This document shows, piece after piece, positions 27,770-36,696 of a DNA stretch of 64,000 nucleotides (the stretch's first letter is position 1; each line of letters opens with the position of its first letter). The DNA comes from an uncultured Rickettsiales bacterium (GTDB lineage: Bacteria; Pseudomonadota; Alphaproteobacteria; Rickettsiales; UBA1997). The notes under the pieces are model-generated. The model searched no databases, had not been told where the DNA came from, and saw nothing but the letters and a program-made list of their open reading frames with translations. The stretch covers positions 1-64,000 of the forward strand of contig CAKVGI010000003.1 of assembly GCA_934747265.1 (NCBI GenBank). The letters run 5' to 3'. A program made the position numbers and the translations under genes.

Positions 27770-29437
27770 CTATTTAATTTTTTCCTCAACTACATTAATA
27801 ATTTTGCTAAATATTTCATCTAAATTTTCGGTTTTTACACTTGCACCACCCATTGCAAACCAAGGTTGTCCGCCACCACCATTTCCACCAGCTATTGCAA
27901 CTGCATCTTTTATAATTTCGTTAGCTTTTATCTTTTCATTTAAATTTTTTGCAACTCCAATCATAATACTTATTTTTTCTTCAAATGTTGAAATACAAAG
28001 CATTACGGAATTATTGTTGTATTTTTTATTTTGTAAATCTACAAAGGTACCTTTTAAATCTTTTGCATTTACATTTTTTAATGCATTATAAGCAAATATT
28101 ATGCCATTTATATTTTTTTCTGTAAATTTAATATTAGACATATTTGACTTTTTTATATCTTCTAATTGTTTTTTAAAAAGTTTATTTTCATCATTTAAAG
28201 TCTTTATTTTTTCTAATATTTTATCATTTCCAACCTGTAATATGTTATCTATATCTTTAATTATATCTTGAAATTTATTCATATAATTAATAGCCTCTAA
28301 GCCAGTTGTAGCTTCAATTCTTCTAATTCCGGCAGATATAGCTCCTTCACTTACTATTTTAAATAAACCAATTTCACCAGTTTTTGAAACATGAGTTCCA
28401 CCACATAATTCCATAGAACAAATAGATTTTAAAGATGAATTATTTAAAGAAGTCAAGCCGTCGCTAACATCGCTAAAAGAATTTTGCTTCAAATTATCAT
28501 AATTTTTTCTTTCCTTAATAATGTCTTCATGAGATTTTTCACCCATACAAACAACTCTAACTTTATCTTCATATTTTTCATTAAATAAAGCCATAGCGCC
28601 AGTCTTTTTTGCCTCTTCTAAATCCATAATTTTTGTTTCAACTTTTGTGTTTTTATAAATTAATTCATTAACTATATTTTCAATTTCTCTTATTTGTTCT
28701 CTTGCAACACTTCTATTTAATGTAAAATCAAACCTTAATCTATTTTCGTCAACAGAAGAACCTTTTTGCATTACTGTTGCACCAAAAATTTTTCTTAATG
28801 CGTACTGCAAAAGGTGTGTTGCAGAGTGATTTGCTCTAATTTTATTTCTTTTTTCTGTATTTATTGATAAATTAAGATAATCACCAACTTTGATAGTTCC
28901 AGTTTCCATTTTTCCTTTATGTAAAAAATAATTTGGAAATGGTCTTTTTACATCGGTTATTTCAATGGTAGAGAATGGTAAAGGTATTACACCATTTTCT
29001 CTGATTTGAATAGCTAACCCGCTATCTCCAACCTGTCCACCACATTCTCCATAAAAAGTAGTTTTATCAACAAAAAATTCAAATTCATCTCCTTCTTTTA
29101 CTTCTTGAACTTCTTGACCATCCTTAATTAAAGCTAAAACTTTCCCCATTACAGTATTTTTTTCATATCCAAAAAATTCTGTTGGTTGTATTTTTTCTTT
29201 TATCTCAAAATAAATCTTGCTATTTCTTTTATCTCCACTTCCAACCCAAGATTCTTTTGCTTTTTTCTTTTGTCTAGCCATCTCTTCCTCAAATTCTTCA
29301 ACGTTAACATCAATACCTTTTTCTCTTAAAATAGCTTGTGTTAAGTCTAACGGAAAACCATATGTATCATACAAAGTAAAAGCAACCTTACCACTAAAAA
29401 GTGGTTTTTTATCATTATTTTTTATATTTTCCGTCAT
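27770..29437 (-). CDS. Alanyl-tRNA synthetase C-terminal half (editing and C-Ala domains), no catalytic domain
   Basis: The 555-residue product matches AlaRS only from about residue 385 of the usual 870-880. It starts in the tRNA-recognition domain (AFTLYDTYGFPLDLT at 19-33), then has the editing domain with zinc ligands HSATH (His 204, His 208) and CGGTH (Cys 345, His 349), and the C-Ala/DHHA1 domain with GGNGGGGQPW near 515-525. About 38 extra residues lie between the editing halves (303-340). The class II catalytic core is absent. ATG 29437 has an ideal AAAAGGAG five bases upstream, and the preceding gene is ridA, so this is no simple frameshift. It is probably one subunit of a split AlaRS, or a free-standing Ser/Gly-tRNA(Ala) editing factor. 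An in-frame upstream TTG/ATG at 29455 would add six residues. Confidence 0.85.
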   Translation of the reverse strand: MTENIKNNDKKPLFSGKVAFTLYDTYGFPLDLTQAILREKGIDVNVEEFEEEMARQKKKAKESWVGSGDKRNSKIYFEIKEKIQPTEFFGYEKNTVMGKVLALIKDGQEVQEVKEGDEFEFFVDKTTFYGECGGQVGDSGLAIQIRENGVIPLPFSTIEITDVKRPFPNYFLHKGKMETGTIKVGDYLNLSINTEKRNKIRANHSATHLLQYALRKIFGATVMQKGSSVDENRLRFDFTLNRSVAREQIREIENIVNELIYKNTKVETKIMDLEEAKKTGAMALFNEKYEDKVRVVCMGEKSHEDIIKERKNYDNLKQNSFSDVSDGLTSLNNSSLKSICSMELCGGTHVSKTGEIGLFKIVSEGAISAGIRRIEATTGLEAINYMNKFQDIIKDIDNILQVGNDKILEKIKTLNDENKLFKKQLEDIKKSNMSNIKFTEKNINGIIFAYNALKNVNAKDLKGTFVDLQNKKYNNNSVMLCISTFEEKISIMIGVAKNLNEKIKANEIIKDAVAIAGGNGGGGQPWFAMGGASVKTENLDEIFSKIINVVEEKIK

Positions 29438-29470
29438 AAAACTCCTTTTAAACAATTCTTTAATTTAATA

Positions 29471-29508
29471 AAGTAATATTTATGCAATAAAATACATAAA
29501 TATTACTT
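29471..29508 (-). terminator. 14-bp hairpin between ridA and the AlaRS-like gene
   Basis: Perfect arms AAGTAATATTTATG (29471-29484) and CATAAATATTACTT (29495-29508) with a 10-base loop, six bases after the ridA stop. It is all AT and no T-run follows on the minus strand, so it may be a weak terminator or an RNA processing site that separates the expression of ridA from the AlaRS half. Confidence 0.5.
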
Positions 29509-29513
29509 AAATA

Positions 29514-29891
29514 TTATTTACTTGCTATAACTTCAATTTCAACCAAACCGCCTTTTGGTAAAGCGGCAATTTGTATTGCTGATCTTGCTGGAAAACCTTC
29601 CACAAAATACTTAGCATAAACATCATTGATTTTTGTAAAATCAGCAATATCTTTCATAAAAATTGTAGTTTTTACAATATCGGACACTGTTAAGCCTGCT
29701 TCTTTTAAAATGGCCAATATATTTTCCATAGCTTGTTCTGTTTGTTCTTCAACTCCACCTTCAACCATTTTTCCGGTTTTTGGATCAAGGCCTAATTGTC
29801 CAGATAAAAATACAAAGCTATCAGTTTCTATTGCCTGAGAATATGCACCTATTGCTTGTGGTGCTTCATATGTTGATAAAATATTTTTCAT
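29514..29891 (-). CDS. ridA: RidA-type enamine/imine deaminase
   Basis: Hydrolyses reactive 2-aminoacrylate and related imines. The 125-residue product has the Rid family layout: APQAIGAYSQAI near 10, FLSGQLGLDP near 29, and the C-terminal signature ending PARSAIQIAALPKGGLVEIEV, with the active-site Arg near 103. It lies 14 bases after tpiA and was probably transcribed with it. Confidence 0.95.
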   Translation of the reverse strand: MKNILSTYEAPQAIGAYSQAIETDSFVFLSGQLGLDPKTGKMVEGGVEEQTEQAMENILAILKEAGLTVSDIVKTTIFMKDIADFTKINDVYAKYFVEGFPARSAIQIAALPKGGLVEIEVIASK

Positions 29892-29905
29892 ATCAAAATT
29901 AATTA

Positions 29906-30700
29906 TTAATAATTAAAAACACCTTTTACAATACCAAAAAATTCTTCACCTTTCATACTTGCTCCACCAACTAAAACTCCGTTTACATTTTTCAATGATA
30001 AAATTTCTTTTGCGTTTGAAGATTTTACGGAACCGCCATATACAACAGTTAATTTGCTTGTTTCAATATGTCTCATTTTATGTAATATATCTTTGATATA
30101 TCCTTCCATTTCGTCAATTTCAGCTGTTGTAGGTACTTTTCCAGTTCCAATAGCCCATACTGGTTCGTAAGCTATAATTACATTTTCTAAATCAACATTA
30201 TTTGTAGAATTTAATACTTGTTCACCAACAAATTCTAAATGCTTTTGCGCTTCTCTTGTTGCTAAATCTTCACCGATACAAATTAATGGTGTAATTCCAT
30301 AGCTTAAACATTTTGTAGCTTTTTTAGCAACTAAGGAGTCGCTTTCATGTTGATATTGTCTTCTTTCAGAATGTCCAACCAATGAGTATTTACAATCTAA
30401 TTCCTTTAAAAATGCTGGACTTGTATTACCTGTAAAAGCTCCTTTTTCTTCATAATAAGCATCCTCAGCACCAATAAATACCTTAAAGTATTTTGTTTTT
30501 TTATTATATTCGTTAGCTTTTTTCATAGCATATTCAATATAAATATCCGGAACACAGATTAATATTAAAGGTACTTTATCTTGATCTAATGAATGACTTT
30601 TTTCAAATTCAACTGCACTTTTTGAAAAATCCTCAAACCATTGATCTATCATAGGCTTTGAGCCGTTCATTTTCCAATTTCCAGAAATTACTGTTCTCAT
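29906..30700 (-). CDS. tpiA: Triosephosphate isomerase
   Basis: Glycolytic enzyme that interconverts dihydroxyacetone phosphate and glyceraldehyde 3-phosphate. The 264 residues include the N-terminal SGNWKMNG (Asn/Lys), catalytic His in LVGHSERR near 112, the catalytic Glu in IIAYEPVWAIGTG near 180, and the phosphate-binding GGSVKSSNA near 225. It is slightly longer than usual through an insert near residues 35-75. It is the first gene of the minus-strand run ending in galE. Confidence 0.97.
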   Translation of the reverse strand: MRTVISGNWKMNGSKPMIDQWFEDFSKSAVEFEKSHSLDQDKVPLILICVPDIYIEYAMKKANEYNKKTKYFKVFIGAEDAYYEEKGAFTGNTSPAFLKELDCKYSLVGHSERRQYQHESDSLVAKKATKCLSYGITPLICIGEDLATREAQKHLEFVGEQVLNSTNNVDLENVIIAYEPVWAIGTGKVPTTAEIDEMEGYIKDILHKMRHIETSKLTVVYGGSVKSSNAKEILSLKNVNGVLVGGASMKGEEFFGIVKGVFNY

Positions 30701-30868
30701 TGTAAATTTTATTTATTATCAATATTTTTCATAATACAAATACATTAATTAATTTTCAAATTATTTTTAAATTTATTTATATTTTGGACTTTTGAATTAT
30801 AAAAATTATTTGACATTTTTACTATTATATACAATTAGTGTTAAATTAAAAATTACTTTAAATTTTTC

Positions 30869-30897
30869 TTGCAAAATAAATAACTGTTTACTAAAAT
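30869..30897 (+). promoter_or_regulatory. Promoter of SRP RNA
   Basis: -35 TTGCAA at 30869-30874, a 17-bp spacer, and -10 TAAAAT at 30892-30897. The start predicted near 30903 matches the 5' arm of the SRP RNA helix. Confidence 0.65.
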
Positions 30898-30902
30898 AGT
30901 AT

Positions 30903-30993
30903 CAGAGATAAGTAGGTGGATGGTTTAATAATCCAGACAGATCCGAAAGGAAGCATCTGTACTTAAATTTATTCAGGTTGCTTATCTCGCTTA
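30903..30993 (+). ncRNA. ffs: Signal recognition particle RNA (4.5S type)
   Basis: The conserved apical motif is intact: CAGATCCG, tetraloop-side AAAGGAAGCA and TCTG (about 30938-30960), the site that Ffh's M domain binds. The ends close by GAGATAAG (30905-30912) with CTTATCTC (30981-30988). About 90 bases is the usual size for the small bacterial form. A T-rich stretch begins at about 31010. The remainder of 30701-31062 shows no other gene. Confidence 0.93.
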
Positions 30994-31062
30994 CTAAATA
31001 TTTTCTTGCTTTTTTTATTTATTTGAAATAACTTATTTATAGCTTGTAATAATTCTTTGAAT

Positions 31063-32283
31063 ATGTTTAAAAAACTTTGTTTTTTATTTTTTGCATTTTT
31101 TTTGTTAAATGCTAATGCAGAACAAAATATAGTTAGTACAAATAAACAAAATAATGAACCATTACCAGAAAATACTCTATATATAGAGCTAAAAGATGGT
31201 GTTGTGATAGCTGAATTATTTCCAAAATTAGCACCAATGCATGTTCAGAGAATTAAAATTTTAACAAAAGATGGTTTTTATGATAATGTAAAATTTCATA
31301 GGGTTATTGGTGGTTTTATAGCTCAGACTGGTGATCCGACCGGAACTGGTAAGGGCGGTAGTAGGTTAGGAAAATTATATGCAGAGTTCAATAATGAACA
31401 TCACACAAGAGGAACATTGTCTATGGCAAGAGCATCAGATCCAAATAGCGCAAATAGCCAATTTTTTATTGTTATTGGTGATTTTTTTCCTGAATTAGAT
31501 GGACAATATACTATTTTTGGTAGGGTTATAGATGGTATGAAATATGTGGATAAAATTAAAGTTGGTAATACTGAAAATAATGGTATAGTTGAAAATCCTG
31601 ATACTATGATAAAAGTTATAACTGGTGATATGTTGAATGATAAATCTGTTGCTAGAATTAAAGAAGAGATTAAGCTTATAAATAAAGTTCAAAATGATAG
31701 ATTAAAGGAGAATCCAAATTATCAGAAAAAATCCGTCTTAGATTTATTGGTTCAAACAAAAGATATAGTTGCAGAGAATAAAAAAAATAATGTTTCCAAT
31801 AATAAACAAAATGAATTAAAAAAAGAAGTACAAAATGAACAACAAAATGAGCAACAGAATAATATTCAAAATGTTCAAGAACAAAACAATGAACAAAATA
31901 TAAATAATGTAAGTAATGAAGCCGTAAATACGCCGAATAATGATCCGATAGCAAATCAAGCAAAAAATACGCAAAATAATGATGCGGTGTCTGATAAAAT
32001 AATAAATGTAAATAATGAAACTGCTAATAGTACTCCTGAGGTTCCAGAAGTTCCATCAAATATTGAAGTACCTTCATTACCAAGCGATAAAGATGATATT
32101 TCAGTTCAACCATCAGTACCAGAATTGCCAACATCTTTTGAGATTCCTTCTGTTCCTGATATTCCAGCGTTTAATGGTCAAGAAAATGATAATAAAGAGG
32201 ATAATAAAAATAATAATGATAATCCACTATCTGGACTAGATGATTTAGGGCTTGGTTTACCATCACCTTATCAAAATAAATAA
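31063..32283 (+). CDS. Secreted cyclophilin-type peptidyl-prolyl isomerase with long low-complexity tail
   Basis: From ATG 31063 (406 residues) there is a signal peptide (about 1-19, ending NANA), then a cyclophilin domain at about 35-190 with VKFHRVIGGFIAQTGDPTGTGKGG, GTLSMARA and SQFFI. The domain is full length and the catalytic FHR Arg is present. The last 200 residues are disordered-looking: first Asn/Gln/Lys-rich (about 240-325), then a Pro-Val-Pro-Glu repeat tract (about 325-375), then Asn/Asp-rich. Such a tail is unusual for periplasmic cyclophilins and could bind surface or cell-wall partners. A TTG at 31057 is a less likely start. tyrS follows 17 bases later. Confidence 0.92.
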   Translation: MFKKLCFLFFAFFLLNANAEQNIVSTNKQNNEPLPENTLYIELKDGVVIAELFPKLAPMHVQRIKILTKDGFYDNVKFHRVIGGFIAQTGDPTGTGKGGSRLGKLYAEFNNEHHTRGTLSMARASDPNSANSQFFIVIGDFFPELDGQYTIFGRVIDGMKYVDKIKVGNTENNGIVENPDTMIKVITGDMLNDKSVARIKEEIKLINKVQNDRLKENPNYQKKSVLDLLVQTKDIVAENKKNNVSNNKQNELKKEVQNEQQNEQQNNIQNVQEQNNEQNINNVSNEAVNTPNNDPIANQAKNTQNNDAVSDKIINVNNETANSTPEVPEVPSNIEVPSLPSDKDDISVQPSVPELPTSFEIPSVPDIPAFNGQENDNKEDNKNNNDNPLSGLDDLGLGLPSPYQNK

Positions 32284-32300
32284 TAATCAAAGGACTTGTT

Positions 32301-33563
32301 ATGAGTAATTTTAAATCAAAATTCTTACAAGAATGTGAAAAAAGAGGATTTTTAAATCAATGTACGAACATTGAAGAATTAGATAAACAATTATGCAGTG
32401 GTAAACCAATTATAGCATATTGGGGTACGGATCCAACTGGAGCATCATTGCATGTTGGGCATTTATTTTCTTTAATGATGATTAGATTATTTCAAAGATG
32501 TGGAAATAAGCCAATAATTTTGTTAGGTGGAGCAACTGGACAAGTTGGTGATCCTAGTGGAAAGGATAAGACCAGACCAATGATGAGTTTGGAAACATTA
32601 CAGGAAAACAAAAAAAATATAAAAAAATCAATTGAAAAATTTATAAAATTTGGAGATGGTGAGACAGACGCTATTTTAGTTGATAATTATGATTGGTGGA
32701 AGGACGTTAATTATTTAAGCCTTTTAAGGGATATTGCGCCACATATTTCTGTCAATAGAATGCTTACTTTTGAATCTGTAAAGCAAAGACTTTCAAAAGA
32801 AGAACATATGAGTTTCCTAGAGTTTAATTATATGATTTTACAAGCCTATGATTTTTATCATTTGTACAAGACATATAATTGTACATTACAATTATGCGGA
32901 GCTGATCAATGGGGCAATGTATGCGCTGGTGTTGAATTAACAAGAAAATTACAGTTCTTAAACAATGCTGTTGAAAAAGGCGAAAAAACTGAAGTATTGG
33001 GTTTTTCTACACCATTATTATTGGATAGTAATGGAAAGAAGTTAGGAAAATCAGAAGGTAATGCTGTATGGGTAAATGAAGAATTATTAAGTCCTTATGA
33101 TTACTATCAATATTTTAGAAATATTAACGATGCCGACGTTGTAAAATTATTAAAAACCTATACTGATTTGGCGGTAGAAGATATTGAAAATTTACAGGAA
33201 AAATACAAAGACAATATAAATGAATTAAAAAAGATTTTAGCTTTTGAAACTACAAAAATATGTCATGGTGAAGAGAAAGCAAAAAAAGCTATGGATCAAG
33301 CTCAAAGTATCTTTGAAGGAAATTCAATTGATAGTTTGCCGAAGTTGGAATATAACATTCAAAATGACGAGAAATCTATTTTTCAGCTTATTAAAAATTT
33401 AGGTTTAGCATCTTCTGGTGGTGAAGCTAAAAAATTAATAAGGGGTGGTGGAGTAAAAATTAACGATGAAAAAGTTGAAGACGAAAATTTGGATATATCA
33501 AAAATTGGTGAATTTAAATTATCAGTAGGTAAGAAAAAGCATTATTTAATTATTATAAAATAA
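32301..33563 (+). CDS. tyrS: Tyrosyl-tRNA synthetase
   Basis: Class I aminoacyl-tRNA synthetase, 420 residues. The HIGH-like motif is LHVGHL near 51-56, the Tyr/ATP pocket GGATGQVGDPSGKD near 76-89, and the KMSKS-like motif KLGKS near 240. An S4-type RNA-binding domain occupies the C-terminus (about 355-420). AAAGGA precedes the ATG. The 203-base spacer after it (33564-33766) holds no gene or clear terminator. Confidence 0.97.
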   Translation: MSNFKSKFLQECEKRGFLNQCTNIEELDKQLCSGKPIIAYWGTDPTGASLHVGHLFSLMMIRLFQRCGNKPIILLGGATGQVGDPSGKDKTRPMMSLETLQENKKNIKKSIEKFIKFGDGETDAILVDNYDWWKDVNYLSLLRDIAPHISVNRMLTFESVKQRLSKEEHMSFLEFNYMILQAYDFYHLYKTYNCTLQLCGADQWGNVCAGVELTRKLQFLNNAVEKGEKTEVLGFSTPLLLDSNGKKLGKSEGNAVWVNEELLSPYDYYQYFRNINDADVVKLLKTYTDLAVEDIENLQEKYKDNINELKKILAFETTKICHGEEKAKKAMDQAQSIFEGNSIDSLPKLEYNIQNDEKSIFQLIKNLGLASSGGEAKKLIRGGGVKINDEKVEDENLDISKIGEFKLSVGKKKHYLIIIK

Positions 33564-33766
33564 TTATTATTTTATTGAAAAATTTTGCAATTTTGACTTA
33601 TTTTTATGTTTTATAGTTAAGTTGATTGTTCGTTTTTTAAAGGTAAGTTAGTAAACTAATTACTTTAATAAGTAATAAAAATCTTTAAAAATTACTTGCA
33701 ATTATGATGAAGTGGTATTATAAATGTTTTTAGATACTTACAAAAAAGATATAAAACAAATTAAAA

Positions 33767-36682
33767 ATGCAAGCTGATTTTATTGATATTGTTGGTGCAA
33801 GACAAAATAATTTAAAAAATATAAACATAAAAATACCAAAAAATAAATTAACAGTTATTACGGGACTTTCGGGTTCTGGTAAATCATCGTTAGCTTTTGA
33901 TACTATTTATGCGGAAGGACAGAGAAGATATATAGAAAGTTTGTCTACATATGCTAGACAATTTTTAAATGTTCAAAATAAACCAGAAGTTGAAAGTATT
34001 ACTGGATTATCGCCAGCTATTGCCATTGATCAAAAGGTAATGGGCAAAAATCCAAGATCTACTGTTGGTACTGTTACGGAAATATATGACTATTTAAGAT
34101 TGCTCTTTGCTAGGATTGGGGTTCCATACTCACCTAAAACTGGCAAACCTTTACAAAGTCAAACACCAGAAGATATGGCAAGATGTATAGCTTCATTGCC
34201 TATTGGTACAAAAATTAATGTTTTAGCGCCAGTTGTAAAAAGTTCAAGAGGAGAGCATAGAAAGGAGCTTATAAAAATTAGAAAACAAGGATATACAAAG
34301 ATTAAAGTAGATGGCGATATTTATGATGTTCATAATTCATTACCAAAGCTTGATAGAACAGTGAAGCATGATATTGATGTTGTTTTGGATACTTTAACCG
34401 TAAATAATGATACAGAAGAAAATGTACTTAAAAAAATTAGGTCTGGTCTTGAAATTTCTGATGGGATAATTTTAGTTGATTTAATTTCCTTGGCCAAGAA
34501 AGCGAAGACTGTTGTTTTAAGGAATAAAGAATATGAAAAAGGCGAGCAAATTAGATTTTCTAGAAAATATACAGATCCAGAAACTGGTTTAACCATTGAT
34601 AATATTGAGCCTAAATTGTTTTCTTTTAATAATCCTTTTGGTGCTTGTCATAAGTGTGATGGTTTGGGAACTGAATCATTTTTTAATCCAGATTTAGTGA
34701 TAATGGATAAAAATCTAACAATAAGAGAAGGAGCTATTGATCCATGGAAAACCGATGCAAATGCAAAGATTTATATCCAAATGATTCAACAATTAGGGAA
34801 AATCTATAATTTTAATATAGATACACCATATTATAAGTATCCAGAAAAAATAAAAGATATAATATTGTATGGTAGTAAAGAAGAAATCGTTATTGAAAAG
34901 GAAACTGGTTTGAATACATTTTCCACAAAAACAAAATTTGATGGTGTTATAAATATACTTTTAGAAAAATATCAAAGGAATAAAGACGAATTATTAAGAG
35001 ATGAATTATCAAAATATCAAAGTTTAAGACCTTGCAGTGAATGTCATGGATATAGATTAAATGAAGAAGCTCTTAGTGTTAAAATTTTAGGCAAGAATAT
35101 AGGTGAAGTTTGTGAATTATCAATTCAAAAAGCAATAGATTTTTTTACAGATTTGCCAAACCATTTAAATGATAGTGAAAAGATAATTGCTGATAAAATT
35201 GTTACCGAAATTACAAATAGATTGACTTTTTTAACTAATGTTGGTTTAGACTATCTAACTTTAAATAGAGAATCAAGTACTTTGTCTGGTGGTGAGAGTC
35301 AGAGAATAAGACTTGCTACGCAAATTGGTACTGGTTTGTCTGGTGTGCTTTATGTTCTTGATGAACCATCTATTGGTTTACATCAGTCGGATAATAGAAA
35401 ATTAATAGAAACATTAAAAAAATTAAGAGATTTAGGAAATACGGTTATTGTTGTGGAACACGATGAAGAGACAATGATGGAGGCTGATTGGTTGATTGAT
35501 ATTGGACCTGGTGCTGGTATTCATGGTGGACAAGTTATGGCAGAAGGAACGCCAGAAGAGGTTTTAAATAACCCAAATAGTATTACTGGTGCATATTTAA
35601 GAGGCAGAAAGTGTATTCCAGTTCCACCTTATAGAAGAAAATTTAATCCTAAAAAATGCATAAAGATAGTTAATGCAAGAGGCCATAATTTAAAAAATGT
35701 AGATGTATCATTTCCAACTGGTGTATTTTGTTCTATCACTGGCGTTTCAGGTGGTGGTAAATCAACACTTGTTTTGCATACACTATATAAAGCTTTAACT
35801 AGAATTTTAAATAATACAAAAGTAACGCCAGAGCCTTTTGATAGAATTGAAGGTATTTCAAATGTTGATAAAGTTATACAAATAGATCAATCTCCAATTG
35901 GTAGAACTCCAAGATCAAATCCTTGTACATATGTTGGCGCATTTACACATATTCGTGATTTATTTGTTAATACAGAGGAAGCAATCAATAGGGATTATAA
36001 ATTAAACAGATTTTCGTTTAATGTAAAAGGTGGTAGATGTGAAAATTGTCAAGGTGATGGAAGTATAAAAATTGAAATGCATTTCTTGCCAGATGTTTAC
36101 ATTACTTGTCCTATTTGTGGTGGAAAGAGATATAATAGTGAGACTTTGGAAATTGAATTTAATGGTAAAAATATTGCAGATGTTTTAGATATGACTGTTG
36201 AAGAAGCTTGCAGTTTCTTTAAAGAAATACCTTTGATTTATGATAAATTTAAAGCTTTAAAGGACGTTGGTTTAGGATATATTAAAATAGGTCAGTCAGC
36301 TACTACATTGTCTGGTGGTGAAGCTCAGAGAATTAAACTTGCAAAGGAATTAAGCAAGAAAGATACTGGAAATACAGTATATATTCTTGATGAACCTACT
36401 ACTGGTTTGCATTCTGATGATATTAGAAAATTGTTGTGTGTTTTGCATAAATTGGTAGAGCAGGGTAATACAGTTATTGTTATTGAACATAATCTTGATG
36501 TTATAAAAACATCTGATTGGATTATAGATGTTGGACCACATGGTGGTGAGAAGGGTGGCTATATTGTTGCTACTGGAACACCAGAGGATATTTGTCAAAA
36601 TGCAAATAGTTTGACAGGGAAGTTCTTAAAGGGAGTAATAGAAAAATATCATGCTTGCAAAAACGAATTGGAAAATAAATAA
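33767..36682 (+). CDS. uvrA: Excinuclease ABC subunit A
   Basis: Damage-recognition ATPase of nucleotide excision repair. The 971-residue product has two ABC cassettes: Walker A GLSGSGKSS near 36 and GVSGGGKST near 660, each with LSGGE signatures near 508 and 847 and Walker B VLDEPSIGLH and ILDEPTTGLH. Zinc-binding Cys pairs occur at CHKCDGLG near 292, CSECHGYR near 425 and CENCQGDG ... CPICGG near 762-790. The gene looks complete and functional, which matters because the Mfd in this window lacks the region that recruits UvrA. Confidence 0.97.
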   Translation: MQADFIDIVGARQNNLKNINIKIPKNKLTVITGLSGSGKSSLAFDTIYAEGQRRYIESLSTYARQFLNVQNKPEVESITGLSPAIAIDQKVMGKNPRSTVGTVTEIYDYLRLLFARIGVPYSPKTGKPLQSQTPEDMARCIASLPIGTKINVLAPVVKSSRGEHRKELIKIRKQGYTKIKVDGDIYDVHNSLPKLDRTVKHDIDVVLDTLTVNNDTEENVLKKIRSGLEISDGIILVDLISLAKKAKTVVLRNKEYEKGEQIRFSRKYTDPETGLTIDNIEPKLFSFNNPFGACHKCDGLGTESFFNPDLVIMDKNLTIREGAIDPWKTDANAKIYIQMIQQLGKIYNFNIDTPYYKYPEKIKDIILYGSKEEIVIEKETGLNTFSTKTKFDGVINILLEKYQRNKDELLRDELSKYQSLRPCSECHGYRLNEEALSVKILGKNIGEVCELSIQKAIDFFTDLPNHLNDSEKIIADKIVTEITNRLTFLTNVGLDYLTLNRESSTLSGGESQRIRLATQIGTGLSGVLYVLDEPSIGLHQSDNRKLIETLKKLRDLGNTVIVVEHDEETMMEADWLIDIGPGAGIHGGQVMAEGTPEEVLNNPNSITGAYLRGRKCIPVPPYRRKFNPKKCIKIVNARGHNLKNVDVSFPTGVFCSITGVSGGGKSTLVLHTLYKALTRILNNTKVTPEPFDRIEGISNVDKVIQIDQSPIGRTPRSNPCTYVGAFTHIRDLFVNTEEAINRDYKLNRFSFNVKGGRCENCQGDGSIKIEMHFLPDVYITCPICGGKRYNSETLEIEFNGKNIADVLDMTVEEACSFFKEIPLIYDKFKALKDVGLGYIKIGQSATTLSGGEAQRIKLAKELSKKDTGNTVYILDEPTTGLHSDDIRKLLCVLHKLVEQGNTVIVIEHNLDVIKTSDWIIDVGPHGGEKGGYIVATGTPEDICQNANSLTGKFLKGVIEKYHACKNELENK

Positions 36683-36696
36683 AAATAGGGGTTTTT

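Noticed and set aside
27770..29891. Frameshift or sequencing error that removed the AlaRS N-terminus
   Set aside because: The upstream region is an intact ridA, and a strong ribosome binding site precedes the AlaRS half; no catalytic motif occurs in any nearby frame. A misassembly still cannot be excluded.
30810..30835. TTGACA followed by TATACAAT, a possible promoter
   Set aside because: The spacing is only 14 or fewer bases and a better promoter (30869-30897) fits the SRP RNA start.
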